From an uncultured Alcaligenaceae bacterium (lineage in GTDB: Bacteria; Pseudomonadota; Gammaproteobacteria; Burkholderiales; Burkholderiaceae_B), in contig CALFXX010000059.1 of NCBI GenBank assembly GCA_937952975.1, positions 1 to 35,552 on the forward strand: DNA of 35,552 nucleotides. Reading direction: 5' to 3'. The notes beneath the pieces were generated by a model that saw only the letters and a list, made by a program, of their open reading frames with translations, was not told the DNA's origin and did no database searches. This document shows positions 1 to 7,711 of the stretch, piece by piece (the first letter of the stretch is position 1; each line of letters begins with the position of its first letter). The translations under genes were made by a program, and so were the position numbers.

Positions 1-343
1 CATCTGTGCGTTTAGCGAGCTGCTCAAAGCGTTGCGCATGAACCGAGGCGCAGTAGACGCAGCCATTGATGCGAGACACCACTGTGGCGCCGAGTTCACG
101 CTCTGCACGCGGCATCCCGCCTGGCGCATACATGATGGCATTAAAGGCCACCGAGCGCTGCTTGAGCACTTCCGGCTGATGCACTAAGAATAAATAGTAG
201 TCAGAGACCTTGGCTTTAGGATGGCTTTCTTCGAGCACGGCGATTTGCTCGGGTGTGGCTGAGTCAAGGCTCACCACGTCGAGCCACGCTTTCCAACCTA
301 AGGTTGCGTTGGTGAATCCCTTGATTTCTATTAGTTCGCTCAT
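1..343 (-). CDS. AhpD-like peroxidase-related protein (carboxymuconolactone decarboxylase family), 3' part cut by window edge
   Basis: The first 114 residues are visible; the rest lies beyond base 1. The reading frame starts at ATG 343-341 and carries the AhpD signature NGCVYCASVHAQRF at about residues 93-106, with the CxxC pair C95/C98 and H102. In this family the two cysteines and the histidine carry out thiol-dependent peroxidase or disulfide chemistry. The start codon overlaps the stop of the upstream gene (340-855) as ATGA, which points to translational coupling and a joint function. The pairing resembles the two-gene or fused 'Avi_7169/Avi_7170' alkylhydroperoxidase-domain families, a name given from memory. 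The substrate is unknown. The domain call is firm; the subfamily is an inference. Confidence 0.85.
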   Translation of the reverse strand, partial: MSELIEIKGFTNATLGWKAWLDVVSLDSATPEQIAVLEESHPKAKVSDYYLFLVHQPEVLKQRSVAFNAIMYAPGGMPRAERELGATVVSRINGCVYCASVHAQRFEQLAKRTD

Positions 344-855
344 GCCTGTTGCTCCAGCAGTTTCATGGCTCTGAGCCCCGCGACAACTCGCACTTGATAC
401 GACACAAAAGCGATGAGTTGAGCCAAGGTCACAACCTCGGGTGTTGAAAGCCCTGCCTGCGGCAAGGCTTTGAGTGCGGCTTGATCGGCTTTGACGGGAT
501 CTGTAATCAAAGTGTGCGTGAAGGTCAGAATGGCACGCAAGCGAGAGTCGGTGAGTTGCTCGAGGGCACCGCTTGAAATGTGATCAATCAGCTTCTGCTC
601 AACGTTCAAGTCTACGAGTCTTTGGCGGTATTCAGCCGCGCACAGCGCCGAGGGCGTGAGCGTACAGGCAAGCAAGGCAACCAGCAGGCGTTCAGCGAGT
701 GTGAGGCCAGGCAACGCAGGGTCAAATAAGCCTTCCTCGCTTTTTTGTGTTGCGGCGACAACTTTATCGCGCTGATGTCGCACTGCAAACGTGCCAAGCT
801 CTGGTGTCAGCCCAACCAGGCGATCAATCGTGTCAGAAGATGGATGTGTTGTCAT
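340..855 (-). CDS. CMD-domain protein without the CxxC motif (Avi_7170-like partner)
   Basis: A 171-residue, mostly helical, soluble protein starting at ATG 855. It has the layout of a carboxymuconolactone decarboxylase/AhpD fold: an N-terminal segment with paired Arg (RHQRDKV, about 26-32), a helical core with LTLAERLLVALLACTL (about 51-66), then a position equivalent to the catalytic CxxC that reads LCAAEYRQRL (C72 only). It therefore lacks the CxxCxxxH redox motif of its neighbour and is unlikely to be a peroxidase alone. Its stop overlaps the neighbour's start (ATGA), so the two proteins may form a complex with one catalytic and one non-catalytic member. The function is not known. No strong Shine-Dalgarno sequence is visible before the start. 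Confidence 0.8.
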   Translation of the reverse strand: MTTHPSSDTIDRLVGLTPELGTFAVRHQRDKVVAATQKSEEGLFDPALPGLTLAERLLVALLACTLTPSALCAAEYRQRLVDLNVEQKLIDHISSGALEQLTDSRLRAILTFTHTLITDPVKADQAALKALPQAGLSTPEVVTLAQLIAFVSYQVRVVAGLRAMKLLEQQA

Positions 856-923
856 AGAAGCTCGTGTCTCAGTTCGTTTGTGTTTCGCTTAGTGATTTAG
901 GTTTTGTTCAGTTGTTCGTATGT

Positions 924-998
924 TGTTCGTATGTTGCTTGGGTATTTGAGTCTCGTTCAGCTGTTTGTATGTCGCTTGGCTGTTTGAGTCTCGTTCAG
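924..998. repeat. 38-bp imperfect tandem repeat at the 3' end of the flavoprotein gene
   Basis: Two adjacent copies (924-960 and 962-998, period 38) match at 33 of 37 positions and share the 16-base end TTTGAGTCTCGTTCAG. A more degraded third copy may lie to the left (about 880-922), with GTTCAG recurring at 905-912. The second copy includes the stop codon of the minus-strand flavoprotein gene (997-995). The repeat was read directly; its function is unknown, and it is probably a local slippage duplication. Confidence 0.8.
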
Positions 999-2449
999 CA
1001 GTTTGTCGCACGCTTAGCGGCCGGCGTCCACTCGTCGCCTAGCAACTCGGCGTCATCATAAAGCTCCATTCGGTGAAAATGTTCTGCAATGTCTTCTCGG
1101 TAAAACAAACTGGCAATGCCAGCAGACAGGCGTTTAGCACCTTCGCTAATCGCTGGAATATCACCAGAAACTGTGCCGTGTGATAACGCTGCGGGGTAGC
1201 AAAAGCAATGGATGCTTGAGAGCCCTGGGCAGGCACCAGGTGTGATTTCTTTGAACTCAAAAGCTGTACCCAGATCGGGCGAGTCGAGCATCTCTTGACT
1301 CGCCGGTTTGTTTATCGCTGCTTGACGATGTTTCCAGCTTAGTACGAAGGGCGCGATGCTGGCGTACTCGGGGCGCGTCCACCAATCGATTTTGAAGCCT
1401 GTTGAGAAAATCAAAAAGTCGAGTTCGAACGTACCCTGTGGCGTGTGCACCGTCAACGTGTTGCCGTTGACTGAGATCGACTCAAGAGAACAGCCAAAAT
1501 TAAAGTAAGCATTCGGGTGCTTTGATACCCGTAAGGTGCTCCCCCTTGGGGCCGGGACTTGTTCAACGCCAAGATAATGTCTGATCCTCCATTTCCATTG
1601 CTCGGGCAAATCCACGAAGCCGATCACCATCCCCGCATTGCCAGCACCTTTGCCTTTATTAATGCGAGGTAAATCTGTACGGCGGATTAATAGGTCAACG
1701 CTCTTGGCTCCGGCTTCAAGGGCGGTCGCTGCACTATCCATCGCAGAGGCACCTGCACCCACTACGCCAACGCGTTTGCCAGCTAACGTTGAGTAATCGA
1801 GCGTATCTGAAGAGTGCGCCCAACGGGTGCGGGGCAGGTCAGCAGCAATCTCGGGCACGTAAGCGCCACCTAAACCATCGCGCCCGGTCGCGAGTACCAC
1901 GCGACGCGCGTATAGGGCTTGCTCACCGCTTGGGGTGTTCATGGTTAAGCGTACTAACCCATCGGCGCGCGGCTCGATATTTGTGACATGGTGCTCGTTG
2001 CGCACATCGAGTTTTAACGCCTGGCGATACCAGCGCAGATAGTCCATCCATTGCGTACGTGGAATTTTGTCTAGATCGGCCCATGCTTGTAAGCCGAACT
2101 GTGCCTCGAACCAGGCGCGAAAAGTCAGGGCAGGTAGGCCTAAGGCTGGCCCCGTCAGTTGCTTGGGCGAGCGCAAGGTTTGCATACGGGCGGTGGTCAC
2201 CCAAGGGCCTTCGTACCCAACAGGTGCGCGATCAAAAATCACCGCTTGTATACCGCTGAGCGTTAATGACGCGGCAGCGGCCATGCCTGCCATGCCGCCG
2301 CCAATCACCGCCACTTCAAGCACAGCTGCGCCTTCAAGCTCGCGCGCGACTACCCAACGTTTAGCCGGGAGCTCAAGCCAAGCGAGGTCTTGTTCAAGCC
2401 GTGCCTGAAGTTGAGCGAGCCCTATAGCGTCTGTCGCAATATCCGTCAT
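995..2449 (-). CDS. FAD/NAD(P)-dependent oxidoreductase, flavin-containing monooxygenase-like
   Basis: A 484-residue two-dinucleotide-binding flavoprotein. The first Rossmann motif IGGGMAGMAAA (about 49-59) should bind FAD and the second VGVVGAGASAMDSA (about 227-240) NAD(P)H. Between them lie an ATG-type motif (LATGRDGLG, about 186-194) and WAHSSD (about 210-215), which sits where class B monooxygenases have their FxGxxxH fingerprint but lacks the Phe and Gly. The longest frame begins further upstream (2521), but ATG 2449 is preferred because AAGAGA lies just before it and the FMO-like N-terminus starts there. Class B enzymes insert oxygen into ketones, amines or sulfides using NADPH; the substrate here is unknown. 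It lies divergent to a Bug receptor gene across a 275-bp palindrome-rich spacer. The relaxed fingerprint means it may instead be a plain oxidoreductase. Confidence 0.85.
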   Translation of the reverse strand: MTDIATDAIGLAQLQARLEQDLAWLELPAKRWVVARELEGAAVLEVAVIGGGMAGMAAAASLTLSGIQAVIFDRAPVGYEGPWVTTARMQTLRSPKQLTGPALGLPALTFRAWFEAQFGLQAWADLDKIPRTQWMDYLRWYRQALKLDVRNEHHVTNIEPRADGLVRLTMNTPSGEQALYARRVVLATGRDGLGGAYVPEIAADLPRTRWAHSSDTLDYSTLAGKRVGVVGAGASAMDSAATALEAGAKSVDLLIRRTDLPRINKGKGAGNAGMVIGFVDLPEQWKWRIRHYLGVEQVPAPRGSTLRVSKHPNAYFNFGCSLESISVNGNTLTVHTPQGTFELDFLIFSTGFKIDWWTRPEYASIAPFVLSWKHRQAAINKPASQEMLDSPDLGTAFEFKEITPGACPGLSSIHCFCYPAALSHGTVSGDIPAISEGAKRLSAGIASLFYREDIAEHFHRMELYDDAELLGDEWTPAAKRATNC

Positions 2450-2560
2450 ATGTCTCTTGTACGACCAAAATGGTGGTGAAGAAATAGTCGTGAAATTAAG
2501 GTTGAGCGACATGTACGTCAAACATCACCTGTTACGGCGCAAGCATGTCATCGATAATGA

Positions 2561-2644
2561 TAGCCTAGGCTAACACTGCTCCGGATGGTTCGTCCACGAA
2601 CCGAGGATCGGGACACCTGTCGGGTTCCATAGTAAGCTTAAGCT
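2561..2644. promoter_or_regulatory. Cluster of three palindromes in the divergent spacer
   Basis: The 275-bp spacer between the flavoprotein and Bug receptor starts holds TAGCCTAGGCTA (2561-2572, perfect), GGTTCGTCCACGAACC (2587-2602, 7-bp arms with CC spacer) and AGCTTAAGCT (2635-2644, perfect). A smaller GACACCTGTC (2612-2621) lies between the last two. Their position between divergent starts fits operator sites for a regulator encoded elsewhere. The palindromes are seen directly; the regulatory role is inferred. No clear -35/-10 pair was recognised. Confidence 0.4.
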
Positions 2645-2724
2645 CGAAAATATGGACGTCGCTCAAATCGCGCTCAAGTCGCGATCAAGACGAGCCCCTG
2701 AGTGAGTGAACTGTGGAGACTGTC

Positions 2725-3708
2725 ATGCCCCAAAAGAATATCCTGATCAGGCATCTGTTAAGTGTGATCTTTCTTTGGTTGATCTCAGGAATGAGCACGG
2801 TGATCGCCGCCTATCCTGAGCGTCCGATTACGCTGGTCGTGACCTATCCGCCGGGAGGCACGGCAGACTTAGTCGCGCGCTTGTTGGCGCCCGAAGTGGC
2901 CAAAGAGTTAGGTCAAAATGTCGTTGTCGAAAATCGCGGTGGGGCGGGCGGAATGATTGGCGGAGCCAGCGTTGCAAAGGCAGCGCCAGACGGCTATACG
3001 CTTATGCTCGATGCGGCCAATCATGCGCAAAATCCTGCTGTGCAGCCAAAGATGCTGTTTGACACATTAAAGGATTTCGCTCCGATTGTGTATGTGCAAA
3101 GGGTTCCTAATATCTTGGTTGTGCGTGCCGATAACGAGATTAAAACTGTTGCAGATCTCATTCGACTCGGTAAGCAAAAAGATCCGCTTTTGTATTACGC
3201 CTCATCTGGCCCGGGTGGTGCACAACATTTAGCTGGGGTACTCTTTAATGCCTTGACCGGCACACAGCTCGAAGCCGTGCATTACAAGGGCGGTTCTGCT
3301 GGTGTCATGGATGTGATGTCTGGGCAGGTCACAATGATGTTTTCGACGATTGGTGTCTCTTTGCCCCACGTGCGTGCCGGTAAATTACGAGTGATCGCTG
3401 TCGGCAGCGACAAGCGTACCGCGGCGTTCCCTGATATTCCAACGATTGCAGAAACGGGAGTCCTTGGCTATGCAAGCTATGAATGGAACGCAGTGTATGC
3501 ACCTGCAGGCACCCCACCTGCAATCATTCAACGCTTGAATCAAGCGTTTGTGAGCGCGTTAAAGCAACCGACGGTGATCGCCCGTATCGGAGAGTTTAAT
3601 GGCGAGATCATTGCTTCGACTCCTGAAGAACTTGATATTTTTAGGCGTGCCGAGCTTGAAAAATGGCAACGCGTCGCCAAGCAATTTAATCTTCAGTTGG
3701 CGCAGTAA
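2725..3708 (+). CDS. TTT-family periplasmic solute receptor (Bug/TctC-like) 1
   Basis: A 327-residue Bug receptor. The signal peptide (about 1-29) ends near STVIAA, and the mature protein begins YPERPITLVVTYPPGGTADL, the ligand-loop start typical of the family. GGAGGMIGG, the APDGYTLM segment and the HYKGGSAGVMDVMSGQV region (about 190-206) are also family hallmarks. These proteins bind small carboxylates or related ligands and deliver them to a TctA/TctB permease; no permease is encoded in this window. ATG 2725 is chosen over an in-frame GTG at 2713 because GGAG (2715-2718) is well spaced to it. The gene is followed by a hairpin and converges on the cupin gene. The ligand cannot be predicted. 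Confidence 0.93.
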   Translation: MPQKNILIRHLLSVIFLWLISGMSTVIAAYPERPITLVVTYPPGGTADLVARLLAPEVAKELGQNVVVENRGGAGGMIGGASVAKAAPDGYTLMLDAANHAQNPAVQPKMLFDTLKDFAPIVYVQRVPNILVVRADNEIKTVADLIRLGKQKDPLLYYASSGPGGAQHLAGVLFNALTGTQLEAVHYKGGSAGVMDVMSGQVTMMFSTIGVSLPHVRAGKLRVIAVGSDKRTAAFPDIPTIAETGVLGYASYEWNAVYAPAGTPPAIIQRLNQAFVSALKQPTVIARIGEFNGEIIASTPEELDIFRRAELEKWQRVAKQFNLQLAQ

Positions 3709-3735
3709 GGGCGATTGCAGTCGTCATCCTCAAGA

Positions 3736-3768
3736 GCGCAGTGCGCGCGAGTCATCGGCGCACTGCGT
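3736..3768. terminator. Hairpin between convergent genes
   Basis: Arms GCGCAGTGCGC (3736-3746) and GCGCACTGCGT (3758-3768) form ten Watson-Crick pairs plus one G-T pair around an 11-base loop. The hairpin sits 28 bases after the receptor stop and 24 bases before the cupin stop. It has no clean T-run on the plus side, so a bidirectional terminator is plausible but not certain. Confidence 0.5.
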
Positions 3769-3791
3769 TGCTTGGTTGTCGATTTGATGAG

Positions 3792-4538
3792 CTAGCTGTT
3801 TGCTTGCGGAAACTGCATCACTAAAATCTCGGCACCTAAGGGCCCGGTTGTGAGTGTGGCGGCTGGGTCGGTTGCAGCGATAAAAATCGCAGTCCCCGCT
3901 TCGCGGGCTTGGTCATTAAATTTTGCAGACCCCGAGGCGATATAAATAAATTGACCGCGTCCTGAAGCTGGATCTGAACACACAATATGTTGGTGAGCAG
4001 GTGCTTGATAGATTGTGGCAAGCAAGCCATCGGGCTGCATGGCAATCGCGTGGTGCTCGAGGGTACCTGCTAAAGCAGCACGCTCAGCATCGTTTAAACA
4101 ACCTGTGGGTATGCCCATCACATGGCGTCTTGGCACGTCTTTCATGTCACCACGTTGTTCAGGTAAATACCCGGCGCCTGCGTCTTTGCCCAATCTAAAC
4201 ACCATGTAATGCAAACCATGTTCGTTCGCGGTGATCGGTCCATAGCCTGTATGCTTTGCAGCAAAATGTACGGTGTAGGGGCCGACTTGATGTCTGCCTA
4301 TCAAGCCATCACCCGCCACCACGATCTGAAACTGGTCAACGATATGAAAGTGTGACTGTAGTACTCCATGAGGCTGCTGTTCGATGAGTTTGCAGTTTGG
4401 TGTGTCAGACTCAGCATCGCCTGTTTCAGGAATCAAATCACTTCTGAAAATATGACCACCAGGCACACCAGGTGCCGAACGAATGGGGCGTTCGCGACGG
4501 TTATTGAACGCTTCAGTAACAGTGCCGATTGTGGTCAT
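3792..4538 (-). CDS. Cupin-fold protein of unknown function
   Basis: A 248-residue soluble protein. An open frame runs on to 4784, but ATG 4538 is the likely start: GGAGA precedes it by about nine bases, and the upstream extension overlaps the divergent SDR gene and reads like non-coding sequence. A metal-binding cupin motif is visible as HFHIVDQFQIVVAGDG (H63, H65, Q69, then a Gly-rich turn), with further His at 83, 91, 96, 107 and 110. A second beta-rich half (about 175-245) includes HQHIVCSDPASGRGQFIYI, so the protein may be a bicupin. Such proteins are often dioxygenases, isomerases or decarboxylases; the reaction here is unknown. It is divergent to the SDR gene (98 bp apart), which suggests shared control. 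Confidence 0.75.
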   Translation of the reverse strand: MTTIGTVTEAFNNRRERPIRSAPGVPGGHIFRSDLIPETGDAESDTPNCKLIEQQPHGVLQSHFHIVDQFQIVVAGDGLIGRHQVGPYTVHFAAKHTGYGPITANEHGLHYMVFRLGKDAGAGYLPEQRGDMKDVPRRHVMGIPTGCLNDAERAALAGTLEHHAIAMQPDGLLATIYQAPAHQHIVCSDPASGRGQFIYIASGSAKFNDQAREAGTAIFIAATDPAATLTTGPLGAEILVMQFPQANS

Positions 4539-4636
4539 GCTGCGGGTCTCCGTGTAGGCTCTAGTGTGAAAACGATTAAGGCCTTTCTCATGCTTTATTA
4601 TTACACGATGAGGGACATCAAACATTAGGCATAGAG

Positions 4637-5392
4637 ATGACAAAATTATTAGAAAATCGGGTGGTCTGGGTGGTTGGGGCGTCTGGCGCGATTGGTGCCG
4701 CGATCGCTCGGCGTGTTGCAAGTGAAGGCGCGATTGCAGTGGTGTCAGCCCGTTCAGTGGCCAAGCTCGAGGCTTTAACGGCACAAATTATTGAGGCTGG
4801 TGGGCGGGCGCAAACCCTTGTTGTTGACATCAAGAGTCGTAAAAATGTCGACGAAGCTGCGCAAACGATTTTGTCTCAATACGGTCAAATTGATGGGCTG
4901 GTGAATTCAACCTCGATTTCGGATTTTGGTCCGCTGATGAGCTTAGATGACGATGTTTGGATGGAAGTATTGAACTCTAAATTACTAGGCTATGTGCGCA
5001 CGATGCGTGCCGTGTTACCTGCAATGTCAGAACGCAAACAGGGCGTCATTGTGAATATGTCGGGTCGGGGCGGCAAGCAACCTACGGCGACACATCTTCC
5101 CGGGGGCTGTGCGAATGCGGCAGTGAACTTGCTGGACAAAGGCGTCGCTGATGCCTTCTTGCCTTTTGGCATTCGGGTCAATACCGTCGCCCCGGGCCCA
5201 ATTGCTTCAGATCGCCTTGATGCAATGATGAAATCAACTGGGTCAATGTCGGATAGAAGCGCTCAGACGTTTAACCGACCTGGCACCCCAGAGGATGTCG
5301 CCGAGGCGACGCTTTGGCTGCTCTCGGATCAGTCAAGACATGTGACCGGCGCGATTATCCCGGTTGACGGTGGCGCGACTTACACGGTTTGA
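4637..5392 (+). CDS. SDR-family protein lacking the canonical Tyr/Lys catalytic pair
   Basis: A 251-residue short-chain dehydrogenase fold. The cofactor motif GASGAIG (about 14-20) and acidic VDI (about 63-65) are present. S142 fits the catalytic serine (NMSGRGGKQPT). The segment that should read YxxxK reads GGCANAAV, giving G156 in place of Tyr and N160 in place of Lys. The usual NNAG motif is LVNSTSIS. The C-terminal half (RVNTVAPGPIASDRLD, GTPEDVAEATLWLLSD, VTGAIIPVDGG) is otherwise intact, so this is a conserved atypical subfamily rather than a decayed gene. It may use other residues or bind ligand without redox chemistry. The start is at ATG 4637 with only a weak upstream purine stretch. 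Confidence 0.88.
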   Translation: MTKLLENRVVWVVGASGAIGAAIARRVASEGAIAVVSARSVAKLEALTAQIIEAGGRAQTLVVDIKSRKNVDEAAQTILSQYGQIDGLVNSTSISDFGPLMSLDDDVWMEVLNSKLLGYVRTMRAVLPAMSERKQGVIVNMSGRGGKQPTATHLPGGCANAAVNLLDKGVADAFLPFGIRVNTVAPGPIASDRLDAMMKSTGSMSDRSAQTFNRPGTPEDVAEATLWLLSDQSRHVTGAIIPVDGGATYTV

Positions 5393-5422
5393 GCGGCCTA
5401 TACAGCTTCGAGCGACCTGAGG

Positions 5423-5464
5423 CGAGCCGTATCTTGAATTGCTGTTGATTCGGCGTTCGGCTCG
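5423..5464. terminator. Weak hairpin between convergent genes
   Basis: CGAGCCG (5423-5429) and CGGCTCG (5458-5464) can pair over seven bases with a 28-base loop. The hairpin lies between the SDR stop and the stop of the next minus-strand receptor gene. The long loop and absence of a T-run make termination doubtful. Confidence 0.25.
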
Positions 5465-5478
5465 AGTTGTCAAGGCGA

Positions 5479-6447
5479 CTACTCGGGCTTTAAGCCAACA
5501 TCGTTAAAAGCCTGCTTCCAGTCTTTGAGTTGCCCAACCATGTAGGCATTTAGTTCTGCAGGCGTTGAGCCCGCCAGATCAAACCCTTGTCGTTCAATGC
5601 GTGCGCGTGATTCGGGGTCGGCAATGGCGGCGCTAACTGCAGCGCTCATTCGAGTTGCGATCTCTGGAGGCAATTTGGCTGGACCAAACAGCGCAGCCCA
5701 ACTCTCAGCGCCTAACGACGGGAGCCCAGCTTCGGCAAAAATTGGTACCTCGGGCAAGAGTGAAAGTCGCTTGTTGAGCATCACGGCGATTGCTGTGAGC
5801 TTGCCGTCGTTAATGTGTTGCATGGTACTGATTGTCGATACTAAAGTGAATTGCACATGCCCACCCAACACATCATTGACGTTTGGTGCCTCTCCTTTGT
5901 AGGGGATTAAATTCATTTGGATATCTTGTTGTTTCGAGATCCGGCTAAACATCAATTGCGTGACACCGCTGTGGCTGCCGAAGTTAAGTTTGCCCGGATT
6001 TGCTTTTCCATAGGCGACCAACTCAGGATATGTCTTAAAGGGGAGTTTCGAATTAGCGACCATCACGTAGATATAGCGCCCGACCAAGGCCACCGGGGTA
6101 AAGCTTGTGAGCGGATCGTAAGGAGGATTCTTTTTGAGTAAGGGCACCTGCATCATGGGGGTATTTGAGGCCATGAAAAAGGTGTGGCCATCGGGCTCAG
6201 CGCGCATCACGTATTCAGCGGCGATCTGCCCATCGGCACCAGGCTTGTTTTCGACGATGACAGTTTGGCCAAGCGACCCAGTAAGGTGTTGGGCCAAAAT
6301 TCGTGCGACCACGTCGGTGGCCCCGCCCGGTGGAAACTGCAACACGATTCGAATGTTTTTTGAGGGCCAGGTTTGTGCGTTGACCCCATTGCAGGCGATG
6401 CTAAGTGCGATTATTGCAAAGAGACGAAAAATAAAAAATCGTTGCAT
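5479..6447 (-). CDS. TTT-family periplasmic solute receptor (Bug/TctC-like) 2
   Basis: A 322-residue receptor with a clear signal peptide cleaved after about residue 24 (CNGVNA before QTWPS). The mature start, RIVLQFPPGGATDVVARIL, is the family loop; later markers are VENKPGADG, AEPDGHTFF, LIPYKGEAPNVNDVLGGHV and SWAALFGPAKLPPE. It is a close paralogue of the next gene upstream (6583-7560): long blocks such as SNTPMMQVPLLKKNPPYDP are identical, which points to tandem duplication. ATG 6447 is preceded by AAGGGTGAGG. The two receptors probably bind similar ligands. No permease genes lie nearby, so it must share a TctAB encoded elsewhere or act in sensing. Confidence 0.94.
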   Translation of the reverse strand: MQRFFIFRLFAIIALSIACNGVNAQTWPSKNIRIVLQFPPGGATDVVARILAQHLTGSLGQTVIVENKPGADGQIAAEYVMRAEPDGHTFFMASNTPMMQVPLLKKNPPYDPLTSFTPVALVGRYIYVMVANSKLPFKTYPELVAYGKANPGKLNFGSHSGVTQLMFSRISKQQDIQMNLIPYKGEAPNVNDVLGGHVQFTLVSTISTMQHINDGKLTAIAVMLNKRLSLLPEVPIFAEAGLPSLGAESWAALFGPAKLPPEIATRMSAAVSAAIADPESRARIERQGFDLAGSTPAELNAYMVGQLKDWKQAFNDVGLKPE

Positions 6448-6582
6448 ACCTCACCCTTAGCGATCAACGTTGAGTGCCGAAACTATTTTCGCGCAGCACT
6501 TCCAACTGTATTTCATGCTGCGCTCCCCTCTGTACTTTCCGCCGTGCGTTGCCCAGCGCGACAATGAATGTGCTGCCGTTGC

Positions 6583-7560
6583 TTATTCAGGTTTCAGGCC
6601 AGAATCGGCAAAGGCTTTTGCCCAGCCTTTTAACTGCACCTGCATAAAGTCAGCAAGCTCTGCGGGCGTTGACCCGCCCAAATCAAAGCCCTGTCGCGCA
6701 ATTTTTTCGCGTGCCTCTGGGTTTGCCATTGCTGCGTTCAGCGCTTCACTCATGCGTGTTGCGATTGCGGGTGACATATTGGCGGGCCCAAACAAAGCTG
6801 CCCATGTATCGGCCCCCAGAGGTGGAACACCGGCCTCAGCCGCCGTGGGGATCTCGGGCATGAGTGGCGAGCGTTTAGGCAACAAAATTGCGAGCGCTCT
6901 GAGTTTGCCTTCTTTGATATGGGCTTGAGTGCTTGTGGGTGTCGCAAACGTTAACTGGACATGGCCGCCCAAAATATCATTGATGGTGGGGCCTTCGCCT
7001 TTGTAGGGGATTAGGTTCAGGTCCATCTTAGCGTCGTCTTTCAGTTTGGTATGCATGAGCTGTGTGACGCCGCTATAGCTGCCGTAATTGAGCTTGCCTG
7101 GGTTGTTACGACCGTAAGCGATCAGTTCAGCCGCGGTATTGGCTGGAATCAACGGACTGGATACCAGCACATAGATATAACGCCCAACAAGTGAAATGGG
7201 GGTGAAGTTTTTGATCGGGTCGTAAGGCGGATTCTTTTTTAGTAAAGGGACTTGCATCATTGGCGTGTTCGACGCCAAAAAATAGGTGTGCCCATCAGGC
7301 TCAGAGCGCAAGACATATTCGGCCGCAATGGCTCCATCGGCGCCAGGCTTGTTTTCGACCACCACAGGTTGACCTATGGATACCGTCATCGTTTGGGCCA
7401 AAATACGCGCCACGACGTCGGTTGAACCGCCTGGCGGAAATTGCAACACGATTCGCACGGGCTTGGTGGGCCAGGTTTGGGCGCTGACGAGTGCAGATAC
7501 TGTCAAACCCAAAACGGCACAGGAGAGAAGAGCCATTTGTCGAAAAAAATTCAATGCCAT
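6583..7560 (-). CDS. TTT-family periplasmic solute receptor (Bug/TctC-like) 3
   Basis: A 325-residue receptor, paralogous to the 5479-6447 product. The signal peptide covers about 1-27 (ending SALVSA), and the mature part starts QTWPTKPVRIVLQFPPGGST. The ligand-binding markers match the paralogue almost word for word (VENKPGADG, LIPYKGEGPTINDILGGHV). ATG 7560 has a good AGAAGG Shine-Dalgarno sequence six bases upstream. It is transcribed away from the glutathione S-transferase gene across a 151-bp spacer and is followed by its paralogue 135 bp downstream, so the two may be one transcript. Differences between the copies are spread through the protein rather than confined to one loop. Confidence 0.94.
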   Translation of the reverse strand: MALNFFRQMALLSCAVLGLTVSALVSAQTWPTKPVRIVLQFPPGGSTDVVARILAQTMTVSIGQPVVVENKPGADGAIAAEYVLRSEPDGHTYFLASNTPMMQVPLLKKNPPYDPIKNFTPISLVGRYIYVLVSSPLIPANTAAELIAYGRNNPGKLNYGSYSGVTQLMHTKLKDDAKMDLNLIPYKGEGPTINDILGGHVQLTFATPTSTQAHIKEGKLRALAILLPKRSPLMPEIPTAAEAGVPPLGADTWAALFGPANMSPAIATRMSEALNAAMANPEAREKIARQGFDLGGSTPAELADFMQVQLKGWAKAFADSGLKPE

Positions 7561-7711
7561 AAAGTACCTTCTGAGCGTATTGGTCTAAACCTGCTGTTCG
7601 GCTTTCTTTCATTTGCTGCTTAACCGTTTTCAAATGTCATGTTAATACGCTTAGGACACTCTTGCCCATTTCCACTAGAATTCGAGGTAAGTTTTTGATA
7701 AGGGATTACCC

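Noticed and set aside
924..998. Possible CRISPR-like repeat
   Set aside because: Only two clear contiguous copies with no unique spacers; it is a tandem duplication.
2067..2408. Open frames on the plus strand inside the flavoprotein gene
   Set aside because: They are shadows of the strongly supported minus-strand gene, with no domain, ribosome-binding site or family resemblance.
4539..4784. N-terminal extension of the cupin open frame
   Set aside because: It overlaps the divergent SDR coding region, has basic/Pro-rich shadow-like composition, and a better ATG with GGAGA exists at 4538.
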